This document shows positions 17,177 through 24,657 of a stretch of 64,000 nucleotides of DNA, one piece after another (positions within the stretch are counted from its first letter, which is position 1; each line of letters starts with the position of its first letter). The position numbers and the translations under genes were made by a program. The DNA is from Burkholderia sp. 4M9327F10 (lineage in GTDB: Bacteria; Pseudomonadota; Gammaproteobacteria; Burkholderiales; Burkholderiaceae): positions 186,001 to 250,000 of the forward strand of contig NZ_SCNV01000002.1 of NCBI RefSeq assembly GCF_005503145.1, written 5' to 3'. A model generated the notes under the pieces. The model ran no database searches and was not told the origin of the DNA. It worked only from the letters and a program-made list of their open reading frames with translations.

Positions 17177-18421
17177 TCACGCAGCCGGCTTGCGCTGCGG
17201 GTCCGCCAGCGGTTGATTTCCCGCACGCATGTGATAGCGCACGAGCGGTGTGGTCATTGCAGTCGTAACGAGAGCAAACAGGACCAGCATCGTGTAGACC
17301 TTGGGCGGCAAAATGCCCAACTGCAGGCCGATCGAGAGCACGATGAGCTCCATGAGGCCTCTCGCGTTCATCAGCGAGCCAAGGAATGCGGCATCGCCCG
17401 AGCGCAGTCCGCAGATTCGCGCGGCGAGATACGAGCCACCGAACTTGCCGGCGAATCCCGCCCCGAGGAAGACGCACAGCCATAGCCAGGCGCTGGCCCC
17501 ATCAATTGACGAGATGGAGGTGTGCAAACCCGCGTAGGAGAAAAAGACCGGCATCAGGACGGTACGGATGAAGCCGCCAAACCATTTGTCCCATTGCTCG
17601 CGAACGGCCGGGATGCCGCGCAGGAGCATCCCCGGAAGCAGCGCGCCGAATGCACTGTGAAAACCCAGGCTGGCAGTGATGCCGGCGGAGATCAGGACAT
17701 GGCACGTGACGATGGTGAACACGGCGCGCATGTCGTCGCGCTGCGCCGCCCGTATCAACATGGGCCGAACCGCGTAGCGTGTGACGAGCACGCATCCGAT
17801 CGAATACAGCCCGATCCCGCCAAGGGCCAAGGCAAGCCCGAGTGCGCCATTACGTGGATGCGCAATCGACGCGACCACGGCCAGCAGCACCCAACCCGCG
17901 ACATCGGTCAGCATGGCAGCCGAGAGCGCCGTCCTGGCCAGTGGATTCCTGTCGAGGCCAAGATCGATCACAATGCGCGCCATGACTGGAACGGCGGAGA
18001 CCCCCAGCGCGACGCCGCAAAAGAGAACATAGGGCACACCCGGCACACCTGAAGCCAGCGCATCCTTCGAGCCGATCGCCACGAGCACGCCAAGAACAAA
18101 CGGCATGACGAGTCCAAGCGCCGCGATCAGTCCCGGCAAGCGCAATCCGGCGCCAGCACGCCTGTCCGGAGGCTGAATGTGCATGCCGATCTCGAACATG
18201 AGCAGGACAATGCCCACTTCGCCGAGCTGGGACATGCTGGACGCCGAACTCGCGGGGAAGATAACGTCGTGGATACCCGGGTGGAGCACCCCGAGGACCG
18301 AAGGGCCAAGCAGGATGCCTGCCGTGATTTCGCCCACTACACGGCATTGACCGATGCGCTCAGCCACATGACCGCACGCATGACACGCCAGGATAACGAT
18401 TGCTAACTGGAGAAGAAACAT
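17177..18421 (-). CDS. cation:proton antiporter (CPA2/KefB-like)
   Basis: A 414-residue membrane protein with about twelve hydrophobic segments, of the monovalent cation:proton antiporter-2 family. The N-terminal VVGEITAGILLGPSVLG is the standard signature of this family, and the LMFEIGM segment follows at about residue 75-81. There is no C-terminal RCK/TrkA-N domain, unlike KefB and KefC. It lies between the carrier protein and the LuxR gene on the same strand, so it may be carried as a resistance or homeostasis function of the cluster, as antiporters of this type often are in secondary-metabolite loci. Confidence 0.85.
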   Translation of the reverse strand: MFLLQLAIVILACHACGHVAERIGQCRVVGEITAGILLGPSVLGVLHPGIHDVIFPASSASSMSQLGEVGIVLLMFEIGMHIQPPDRRAGAGLRLPGLIAALGLVMPFVLGVLVAIGSKDALASGVPGVPYVLFCGVALGVSAVPVMARIVIDLGLDRNPLARTALSAAMLTDVAGWVLLAVVASIAHPRNGALGLALALGGIGLYSIGCVLVTRYAVRPMLIRAAQRDDMRAVFTIVTCHVLISAGITASLGFHSAFGALLPGMLLRGIPAVREQWDKWFGGFIRTVLMPVFFSYAGLHTSISSIDGASAWLWLCVFLGAGFAGKFGGSYLAARICGLRSGDAAFLGSLMNARGLMELIVLSIGLQLGILPPKVYTMLVLFALVTTAMTTPLVRYHMRAGNQPLADPQRKPAA

Positions 18422-18538
18422 TGGAATTTCCGCCGTGGACCCGAAGGCAAAAAATAGCGCGAACGCTCAGGGCCAGATAGCTCCAGGAAATGAGAGGGGT
18501 GCAGTCCCGCGCCCGGTTCGCCTCCGCTGCCGCAGCGC

Positions 18539-19255
18539 TTACCCGATGAGCCCGAGTACGGCCGCTTTCGCCGCTGCGTGCGTCTTGTTGACGGCGCCGA
18601 GCTTGCGCGTGGCGTTCGTCAGGTGAAAGATGCAGGTCGACTCGGCGATGCCCAGAATCACCCCGATTTCCGCGGCGGTTTTTCCTTCCGCAGTCCAGCC
18701 CATCACCTCGCGCTCGCGCGGCGACAGGTGAGGCATGCTGCCCGCGAACATGGTTGGCAACAGCCTCGCGCCGAGGCTCGCATGGGCGAAGTGGGCAAGC
18801 CAGGTCATCGGATACTCCGTGACGGCCAGTTCATCCGGGTAGATGGGCGAGGAATTGCGGGCCAGCGTGAACCAGGTGACGGCGCTGAAGCGGTCGCGCA
18901 GCGAAATCGACCATCCATACCGGATGCCGTGTGCTTTGGCGTCGTCCCAATACTGCCGCTCCGATGAGGGAGCTTCAGCCGTCCATATCAGCGGGACCGA
19001 TGACACCTTGCAATGACGGAGGATGGGATCGATCTCGACATAGCCAGGCGTCCGGTAGCGGGACTGCCATGACGGTGGATAGTTACCGCGAACCTCGGTG
19101 GCCGGGCGCGTCACTGGAATCGGCAGGCGAATGCCGAACATCCAGAAGTCGAAACTCAATGCCTTGGCACTGCTGGTAATTTCCCCGTACAGCTCTTCGT
19201 CGGAACTGTGATGGTCGGCCATCCGTTGCAGCTGTTCCTGGTACCACTCGCGCAT
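18539..19255 (-). CDS. LuxR-family quorum-sensing regulator with intact AHL-binding domain
   Basis: A 238-residue LuxR-type protein. The N-terminal domain keeps the six residues conserved in AHL receptors: W63 and Y67 in PSWQSRY, D76 and P77 in EIDPIL, W91 in LIWTA, G114 in RYGWS. The C-terminal GerE helix-turn-helix (about 175-238) reads LSPREREVMGWTAEGKTAAEIG. GGAGAGGA before ATG 19255 supports this start over a TTG at 19276. No luxI-type synthase is in the window, so it is a solo or served from elsewhere. Being first in the same-strand run suggests it controls the halogenase/carrier cluster. Confidence 0.88.
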   Translation of the reverse strand: MREWYQEQLQRMADHHSSDEELYGEITSSAKALSFDFWMFGIRLPIPVTRPATEVRGNYPPSWQSRYRTPGYVEIDPILRHCKVSSVPLIWTAEAPSSERQYWDDAKAHGIRYGWSISLRDRFSAVTWFTLARNSSPIYPDELAVTEYPMTWLAHFAHASLGARLLPTMFAGSMPHLSPREREVMGWTAEGKTAAEIGVILGIAESTCIFHLTNATRKLGAVNKTHAAAKAAVLGLIG

Positions 19256-19472
19256 GTCAATCCTCTCCGGAAACAAGAAACTCGGAGAGAGCGCGGCAGC
19301 CGCGGCGGGCCGGATTAGTGAAAGGAAGAGGCGCGATGAAACAATAAAAATGGCTTGCGCAAGAAATGCCCGAACAGCGTCGATAGCTGGACCGGAATCA
19401 ATCCCGGAGATTGAGGGTGAACGGGATTGCGCAGATCGGGAGAACGCCGACTTCAGCCATGCGGATTCCCTT

Positions 19473-19488
19473 CCTTACTTGCGTAAGG
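19473..19488. promoter_or_regulatory. palindromic candidate operator upstream of luxR
   Basis: CCTTACTTGCGTAAGG: perfect 6-base arms and a 4-base centre, about 220 bases before the luxR ATG. It shares the core TTGCG with the CTTGCGCAAG palindrome at 19354-19363. It may be a binding site for the LuxR protein or another regulator; it is shorter than a standard 20-base lux box. Confidence 0.4.
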
Positions 19489-19600
19489 TTTGAAATCCAG
19501 CATCGCTTCGCCCGGTTACCGCACCTCCGCGCAAACACAAACCGGTGACCGGAGCAACGCAAGTCGTGACACACCCTTCCCCGTAATTGGCCTGGCCTAT

Positions 19601-19628
19601 CCGCTTATAAAGTTGCCGCTTATTAAGT
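19601..19628. repeat. 13-base direct repeat, CCGCTTAT(A/T)AAGT, two copies
   Basis: CCGCTTATAAAGT at 19601-19613 and CCGCTTATTAAGT at 19616-19628, one mismatch, offset 15 bases. Each copy contains a TTATAA/TTATTAA core. The offset is about one and a half helical turns. Function unknown; an activator half-site pair is possible. Confidence 0.5.
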
Positions 19629-19712
19629 CGATTATGAAAGCGCGAACGCGCTATGGTTGTGCGGCTTGTACAAGTATGGGCGCCCGGCTTGTCCGAGCAT
19701 AGCGTGCCGGAG

Positions 19713-20978
19713 CTAATTGCGCTTTGAAGCCGCTGCTGCCACACCGGCAGCTTGATGTCCGGTGACCGCTTCACCGCTTCGCTGCGCAGCAAGGTGATGA
19801 ATGAGCGTAATCGCGAGGCCAAGCGCCGCCAGTACGAGGCTCACCATGCATACCATGTCCCATCCATAACTCACGAAGACCAGCGGTCCGAGGACCGAGC
19901 CGAGCGCGCCCGCTGCGTAATAGCAAAACATATATACGCTATATATGCGACTGCGTGCGTTGGCGTCAATTGCCAGTAGCCGGGTCTGATTGGCCACCTG
20001 CGCGGAAAAGCAGCCGACATCGAATAACACCAGGCCAATTGCCGTTCCTGCTATTGATGAGCGAGCAACGAACAAGGTGACCACGCCGGCAAGCAGCAGC
20101 GTGAAGCCGCATGCGATGACCGGCCGGTACCCAAACCGGTCAGCCGCACGCCCCGCGACACGCGTTGCAAACAGGCCGAGCGCGCCAGCAAAGCCGAACA
20201 TACCCGCCTGAGCGGCGTTCAGATTAAGCGGAGCCTTTGCGACCGCCAATACGAGCGTGACCCAGATCATGCTGAAAACGAAGAACCAGCACGCTCCCAC
20301 GGCTACGCCCTCTCGCAGCAGGCGATACCGGAATAACACCGAAGGCAGTGATCTGAGCAAGCCTAAGTAGCTCTGTTCGACGCGTGGCGTCTCTTTGGGC
20401 AACAGGCGACGTGTCAGGCAGGCCAGCAGAAAGGACGCAAGGCCGAACAACAGGAGCATGATCCGCCAGTTCAGCTCCTGCGATATGAGCCCACCGACGA
20501 AGCGGCTCAACAGGACGCCCGCGGACACCCCCGTTCCAACCGTACCAACCGCGCGGCCACGTGACTGCGGCTGCGATGTGCGAAACGCGACCGCCGCGAG
20601 GTGAACGGCATTGGTTGCCATCGCACCGATCACACAGCCCGCGATGGCCAGCAGAGGCAGGGTTGGCGCATACCCCGCCGCCGCCAACGCCAGTGCCAGC
20701 ACCGCGAATTGCAACGAAACAATTCGCGCCGCGGACACCTTGTCGCCAAACGGCACCAGCAGGACGATACCCGCCATGTACCCCGCCTGCATGCTGCCGG
20801 CCACGAGACCCATTGCGGTCAGCGGCACATGGAAAGTCTGCGCGACGGCGGGAAGTGCAGGCAGGAGCGCGTAATTGTTCGAGATCGCCACACCCGCGGC
20901 AATCGCGATAAACACCGTCAGCCACCCATGCGGCGTATCTCGCCCTTGCTCATCACTCCCGCGCGCAACGCGACTCAT
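19713..20978 (-). CDS. MFS transporter (YnfM/arabinose-efflux-like)
   Basis: A 421-residue major facilitator with about twelve membrane segments. The loop after segment 2 reads VPFGDKVSAARI (a drug-efflux form of the A motif, GxxxDRxGRR), and the cytoplasmic loop between halves contains TRRLLPKETP. It is probably an exporter of a small organic molecule. ATG 20978 is used because it overlaps the end of the ridA-like gene by 4 bases (ATGA) and upstream frame sequence is not membrane-like. It is the second gene of a two-gene operon whose promoter region carries the TrmB-type operators. Confidence 0.87.
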   Translation of the reverse strand: MSRVARGSDEQGRDTPHGWLTVFIAIAAGVAISNNYALLPALPAVAQTFHVPLTAMGLVAGSMQAGYMAGIVLLVPFGDKVSAARIVSLQFAVLALALAAAGYAPTLPLLAIAGCVIGAMATNAVHLAAVAFRTSQPQSRGRAVGTVGTGVSAGVLLSRFVGGLISQELNWRIMLLLFGLASFLLACLTRRLLPKETPRVEQSYLGLLRSLPSVLFRYRLLREGVAVGACWFFVFSMIWVTLVLAVAKAPLNLNAAQAGMFGFAGALGLFATRVAGRAADRFGYRPVIACGFTLLLAGVVTLFVARSSIAGTAIGLVLFDVGCFSAQVANQTRLLAIDANARSRIYSVYMFCYYAAGALGSVLGPLVFVSYGWDMVCMVSLVLAALGLAITLIHHLAAQRSGEAVTGHQAAGVAAAASKRN

Positions 20979-21376
20979 GACAGGTTCGAAGCCGCGGCGC
21001 TTTTGACTGCAGTGATTTCGATCTCGATGAGGATCTTCGGATCGACGAACGGCAGCACGTGCAGCAGCGTCAGCGCCGGGCGAACGTCGCCGAACACCTC
21101 GCCATGAGCGCGCCCCGCCTCCTTCCATTGACTGACATCCGTCACGTACAGACGGCTGCGCACGACGTCCTTATACGCGAACCCGGCGTCGGCCAGCACG
21201 CTGCCGAGTTTCTCGAGAATGGTTTTGGTCTGCGTGTACAGGTCGTCACCGACGATTGAACCATCCGGCCCGCTCGACGCCGTGGCCGACACGTAGAGCG
21301 TGTTGCCCGACTGAATGGCACGCGAATACCCGACCGTCGTTTCCCAGCTCGAACCCGACGAATAGCGCTTGTTCAT
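20975..21376 (-). CDS. RidA/YjgF-family protein without the catalytic arginine
   Basis: A 133-residue RidA-family trimer-fold protein with VVRSRLYVTD and a C-terminal IEIEITAVK strand. In E. coli RidA the enamine/imine deaminase Arg105 sits in PARSCVEV. The aligned segment here is PALTLLHV, so Leu takes its place. It is thus probably one of the Rid subfamilies with another activity, often catabolic. AAGGAG precedes the ATG. It is the first gene of the operon with the MFS transporter and is divergent from the TrmB-type regulator, with two operator copies in between. Confidence 0.85.
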   Translation of the reverse strand: MNKRYSSGSSWETTVGYSRAIQSGNTLYVSATASSGPDGSIVGDDLYTQTKTILEKLGSVLADAGFAYKDVVRSRLYVTDVSQWKEAGRAHGEVFGDVRPALTLLHVLPFVDPKILIEIEITAVKSAAASNLS

Positions 21377-21413
21377 ACTGCACTCCTTGTGGTGAGTCCT
21401 AAATAAACGGCTA

Positions 21414-21429
21414 CACTACCGAGGTAGTG
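21414..21429. promoter_or_regulatory. operator copy 1 for the TrmB-type regulator
   Basis: CACTACCGAGGTAGTG, a near-complete palindrome (arms CACTACC/GGTAGTG around GA), 37 bases upstream of the ridA-like gene in the divergent gap with the regulator gene. The same core recurs at 21438-21453 and twice in 22559-22598. Confidence 0.65.
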
Positions 21430-21435
21430 AATATC

Positions 21436-21455
21436 TACACTACTGAGGTAGTGTA
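21436..21455. promoter_or_regulatory. operator copy 2 for the TrmB-type regulator
   Basis: TACACTACTGAGGTAGTGTA, 8-base perfect arms around TGAG, centred 24 bases from copy 1 (a little over two helical turns) and 35 bases before the regulator's ATG. The position suits repression of both divergent promoters. Confidence 0.65.
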
Positions 21456-21490
21456 CTGTATCGGAATGACATGTGCTAGTCTCGCGCCAT

Positions 21491-22405
21491 ATGACCACAC
21501 AGATTCCTGCCGACCTGATATCCGCGCTGATCCGTCTCGGCTTTTCACAATACGAAGCGCAAGCCTACTGTGCGCTCCTGCAGCGTTCACCGATGAATGG
21601 TCACGAGGTTGGCAAGCTTTCCAGCGTGCCGCCGTCGAAGATTTACGAAACCCTTCAACGCCTGGACGCCAAGGGCGCGGTTCTCATGCATCGGTCGGAA
21701 CCGGTCCGCTATGCAGCGGTTCCTTACGCAGAGGTGCTGGCCCGGTTGCGGGACCGCTTTGAGGACGACCTCGCCATCGTGAACGATGGACTGTCGACGC
21801 TGCCCGCGGCCCGCGAGCCCGGTCTCGTCTGGTCGCTGCGCGACAGCCGCGCAATCATCACCGCATTCCTGACCACCATAGATAGCGCCCAGCAAACCCT
21901 GTTCGCGGCCATCTGGGACGAGGAAATGGAACCGCTGCGCGGCGCGATCGAAGCGGCCTCCGCACGTGGCGTGGATGTCCATGTGGCGATCTACGGCAAG
22001 GCGAGCCTGAGCGGCCCCCGCTGTTACGACCTGCGCGAATGCGGTGAAAGTGCCCGGAACCGTCTCGAGGGCCGCCGCCTTTCGGTCGCCGTCGCGGACG
22101 AACAGGACGCGATTACCGCGGAATTCGGGCCGTCGGCCAATGAAGAAGCCGTACTCACCAACAATCCGGTAATCAGCCTGCTCGCGATCGAGTACGTCAA
22201 GGCTGACGTCATGGGGCGAATCCTGATCAACTCGATGGGTCAGGCCGCCTATGAAAAAGCGCTCCATGGCGATGTGATGCAGGCGCTCCTCGCGGCCAAA
22301 ACCGTCCTGTTACCGAGACTGAAAAGCAAAGCCACCGCAGCCGCGAGCGGAGTCAAACGACGAAGCCGGGCCGGCACATCAGGAAGCGGGACAGATCAGG
22401 GCTAG
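21491..22405 (+). CDS. TrmB-family transcriptional regulator
   Basis: A 304-residue protein with an N-terminal TrmB-type winged helix (LIRLGFSQYEAQAYCALLQ, then PPSKIYETLQRLDAKGAV) and a C-terminal effector-binding region resembling the phospholipase-D-like sensor part of TrmB proteins (roughly residues 105-240). TrmB regulators bind sugars or related small molecules. ATG 21491 is preferred over a GTG at 21473. It is divergent from the ridA-like/MFS operon and surrounded by four copies of one palindromic operator, two before it and two after it. Autoregulation and control of that operon are likely. Confidence 0.83.
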   Translation: MTTQIPADLISALIRLGFSQYEAQAYCALLQRSPMNGHEVGKLSSVPPSKIYETLQRLDAKGAVLMHRSEPVRYAAVPYAEVLARLRDRFEDDLAIVNDGLSTLPAAREPGLVWSLRDSRAIITAFLTTIDSAQQTLFAAIWDEEMEPLRGAIEAASARGVDVHVAIYGKASLSGPRCYDLRECGESARNRLEGRRLSVAVADEQDAITAEFGPSANEEAVLTNNPVISLLAIEYVKADVMGRILINSMGQAAYEKALHGDVMQALLAAKTVLLPRLKSKATAAASGVKRRSRAGTSGSGTDQG

Positions 22406-22558
22406 AACGCCTCGCTCGATCGCGCCCCAAAACACGCAGACCTTTTGTTGGGTGACAGGCACAAGATCTGTCGCCCTGGTGCCTCATTCCACACGCGTTC
22501 TCGCCCAAGTGTCTGAAAAATGAGATATGCATCTAGCAAAAGACTGCGGATAGCTCTA

Positions 22559-22598
22559 CACTACCGAGGTAGGGTATTGATTCCCTACCTCGGTAGTG
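22559..22598. promoter_or_regulatory. two TrmB-type operators arranged as a perfect 16-base inverted repeat
   Basis: CACTACCGAGGTAGGG, then an 8-base spacer TATTGATT, then CCCTACCTCGGTAGTG. The 16-base arms are exact reverse complements, and each contains the operator core seen twice upstream of the regulator gene. As RNA it would fold into a strong 16-pair hairpin, but no T run follows. It lies 150 bases after the regulator's stop. Confidence 0.65.
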
Positions 22599-22631
22599 AA
22601 GTTCAGCAGTTAAGTTGTTCAAGGTTGGCCA

Positions 22632-22661
22632 CAAAAAAAAACCGACCCGCTAGGGGTCGGT
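22632..22661 (-). terminator. Rho-independent terminator (minus strand)
   Basis: Read on the minus strand: ACCGACCC, loop CTAGC, GGGTCGGT, then eight T. A perfect 8-pair GC-rich stem. No protein gene on the minus strand ends here, which is why a small RNA is proposed upstream. Confidence 0.8.
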
Positions 22662-22718
22662 GAAAAGATCCTGGCCAATTCCGAGGGCCGGGCCAGAATC
22701 TGAGAGCTAGATATAAGT
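22632..22718 (-). ncRNA. candidate small RNA of about 87 nt
   Basis: On the minus strand a TATAAT box (22729-22724) is followed by about 87 bases that begin near 22718. They form a 10-pair stem (arms 22667-22676 and 22691-22700, one G-U pair, 14-base loop) and end in a textbook Rho-independent terminator. There is no open frame of note. The -35 is poor (TTGCCC at only 14 bases spacing), and an 8-base dyad overlaps it, so expression probably needs an activator. The family is unrecognised. Confidence 0.5.
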
Positions 22719-22736
22719 ATCGCATTATAAGAATGT

Positions 22737-22763
22737 CGTGTGCGGGCAAATCGCTCGCACACG
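22737..22763. promoter_or_regulatory. inverted repeat over the -35 region of the candidate small RNA
   Basis: CGTGTGCG, 11 bases, CGCACACG: perfect 8-base arms centred about 32 bases upstream of the proposed transcription start. The position suits an activator or repressor site. Confidence 0.45.
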
Positions 22764-23172
22764 CGAATTTACGCGCCGCGGAACGGCGGTTGCTGGCGGG
22801 ATGCGAGTGCCGTTCTCTCATCGCCGCCATGCAGTTTCGCGGCTAGCGTAGATATTCGCACGCGAGAATCCAATCGCTCCAATATCTGAACAATAATCAC
22901 ACCAATCTTCCCGCGCCATTTGCTGATTGACGGCGTCATGTCTGATTTTTCGATTTAACAATTCAGCAGCGCTTCTTGCAATCACGCTTTCCCGCAATGG
23001 CGATCTCCGGCGCGAGCGATTAATCTGCAGCGCCCGGTACAGTCCATAACCAAAGTACCGATCCGGCAATCATGGCTTTTGGTCCATATGCATCGGGGGG
23101 AGCGACGCTCATAGTTCGGCAGTCGGAACGCAGCATTCCCGGCGATTTCAACTCAACCGAAGGAGCGTCATC

Positions 23173-23481
23173 ATGGTAACCCGTGCAGCACTTCCCGCCG
23201 ACCTCAAGGAAGTCGTCCGTCAAATGGTCGACCGTCATAACTCAGGCCGGGCTTATCCGGGTCTGAATTACGGCGTCTATGCAAACGAAGGGGGTCACGG
23301 TTCCGTCCGCTTGCCGACGGCCAAAAAAAATCAGCAGTACTACGAAGGCCGTGTAGGTGAAGATCAGGCCGGCCAACCCGGTGTTTACCGCATCGTCATG
23401 CTGTTCGACGACAACACCAATCAGATACTTGCGGGTTACTACACGCGCGATCACTATTTCAGCTTTGTGCAGTTTCAGTGA
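23173..23481 (+). CDS. barnase/RNase Sa-type ribonuclease domain protein without signal peptide
   Basis: A 102-residue protein resembling microbial guanyl-specific ribonucleases (N1/T1/barnase clan). The C-terminal TRDHYFSFVQF matches barnase TTDHYQTF, which holds its catalytic His. YYEGRV matches YHEYTV of RNase Sa with its catalytic Glu, and R73 in GVYRIV fits a conserved Arg. Candidates are E58, R73 and H94. AAGGAG lies 7 bases before the ATG, so the start is firm and there is no secretion signal, unlike the classical secreted enzymes. No barstar-like inhibitor gene is adjacent. The second conserved Arg of RNase Sa is not obvious, so activity may be reduced. Confidence 0.68.
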   Translation: MVTRAALPADLKEVVRQMVDRHNSGRAYPGLNYGVYANEGGHGSVRLPTAKKNQQYYEGRVGEDQAGQPGVYRIVMLFDDNTNQILAGYYTRDHYFSFVQFQ

Positions 23482-23553
23482 TGCCGCGGACAACTGACGG
23501 GTGATTGCGCAGTCGTTGCACCGGCAGGCCAACTGCGGCGCCGGTGCTTTTGA

Positions 23554-24657
23554 TTACCGGGCCGACGTATGCCCGAAACTCGTCGACAGTGCGTCGATCT
23601 GACGCTGCGTGAAACGCGCCAGCGCACGCCAGGTGATGCGTGTGAGCCAGATGCAAAGCAGCAGGCCGAGCAGCCCGATCGGCAAGGCGACAAAGGCGTA
23701 GCGCAGGGCAATGGATTCAAGCGATTTACCGCCGAGCCCTGAGATATGGATATGATCGTTGCCGTCGTCGACCGCAATCTCATCGTTGCCGATCGATACA
23801 TGGCTGTTGTCGCTGTTGTCGTGCACGCTCAGATGTTGCGTATCGCCGTTTGCGTCCTGCACGAAGCTCACACGACTGCCGTCCTTGCCGGCGATGCTCC
23901 ACCTCAGTTCCTGCTTATGCTCGCCGCTGCGGGCCAGCGAGAGCCGGCCGTCCACCGTGTCGCGGAAATCGAGTGCGTTCACCACGTCGCGGTCGATGCT
24001 GAAGCTGCCGTCGGCGTTTTGCGTCAGCAGTTTGCGTGCGGCGGCGTCCGGTATTTCCATCACGAAATGGCCCTGCGCGCTGCGCTTGAGCTCGATCGGC
24101 CCGGCATTGGTGACAAGATCGACCCGGGCACCGTTGTTCAGACGCAAGACGAAGCGCTTGTCGAGTACTTGCAACCCGGAGAAACCGGTGTGTAGATCTC
24201 CGACCAGGTCGGCTTTCGTTTTCGCATCGCTGCCGGGTTTCAGGTTCAAATCTGTACCGAGCAGATGATGACTACCGAGCGCGATCACTGCGACCAGCCC
24301 GGCCACGGTTAGCGCGCCGGATACGATATAACCGGCTGTCAACATCAGCAGATACAGCAGGAACGGTCCGAGCAGAAACAGTTGCAGCAGGCCAAGCCCG
24401 GCGACCGATGCAACCACGCGCATCAGGTTGCCGAACGAGCGTTGGGCTTCCCACTGCTTGTAGCTGGCTTGAGCCTTGAGTTCACGGGCAAGCTTGGCCG
24501 GGTCACCCAGCGCGGCGATCACCTCCTCCTCGTGGCGGCCGGCTGCCAGCGCATCGCCGATATATTCACGGTAATCCGCCACGATCTCATCGATCGCCGC
24601 CTTTGGCAGACCACCGAGTTCCTGCCGCAGCGTATCAATGAATACGTCCTGCTTCAT
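23554..24657 (-). CDS. DUF1700-family membrane protein
   Basis: A 367-residue protein. The N-terminal 70 residues (LRQELGGLPKAAIDEIVADYREYI...GDPAKLARELKA) match the HAAS/DUF1700 helical domain, followed by two or three membrane segments (about 78-135). A soluble part (about 140-315) is rich in beta-strand patterns like a DUF4097-type adhesin repeat, and a final membrane segment lies at about 322-342. It overlaps the upstream padR gene by ATGA. PadR/DUF1700 pairs are a recurring unit in which PadR represses the operon; the membrane protein's own function is unknown. Confidence 0.75.
   Translation of the reverse strand: MKQDVFIDTLRQELGGLPKAAIDEIVADYREYIGDALAAGRHEEEVIAALGDPAKLARELKAQASYKQWEAQRSFGNLMRVVASVAGLGLLQLFLLGPFLLYLLMLTAGYIVSGALTVAGLVAVIALGSHHLLGTDLNLKPGSDAKTKADLVGDLHTGFSGLQVLDKRFVLRLNNGARVDLVTNAGPIELKRSAQGHFVMEIPDAAARKLLTQNADGSFSIDRDVVNALDFRDTVDGRLSLARSGEHKQELRWSIAGKDGSRVSFVQDANGDTQHLSVHDNSDNSHVSIGNDEIAVDDGNDHIHISGLGGKSLESIALRYAFVALPIGLLGLLLCIWLTRITWRALARFTQRQIDALSTSFGHTSAR

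Larger units (their letters stand above)
19256..19712. other. 457-base non-coding region upstream of the luxR gene
   Basis: No convincing reading frame. It holds a 16-base palindrome at 19473-19488, a CTTGCGCAAG palindrome at 19354-19363 and a near-perfect 13-base direct repeat at 19601-19628. It follows the 3' end of the MFS gene and precedes luxR, so these sites most likely serve luxR. Confidence 0.6.
22406..23172. other. 767-base region without protein genes
   Basis: It holds, in order: an imperfect hairpin GGGTGACAG/CTGTCGCCC (22450-22476) that could end the regulator's mRNA, a double operator forming a large inverted repeat (22559-22598), a candidate small RNA with terminator on the minus strand (22632-22718), its dyad-flanked promoter, and the AAGGAG site of the ribonuclease gene (about 23160). 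Between 22764 and 23150 I see nothing further. Confidence 0.6.

Noticed and set aside
22559..22598. Large inverted repeat considered as a standard terminator of the TrmB-type gene
   Set aside because: No T run follows on either strand and both arms carry the operator core, so an operator role explains it better.
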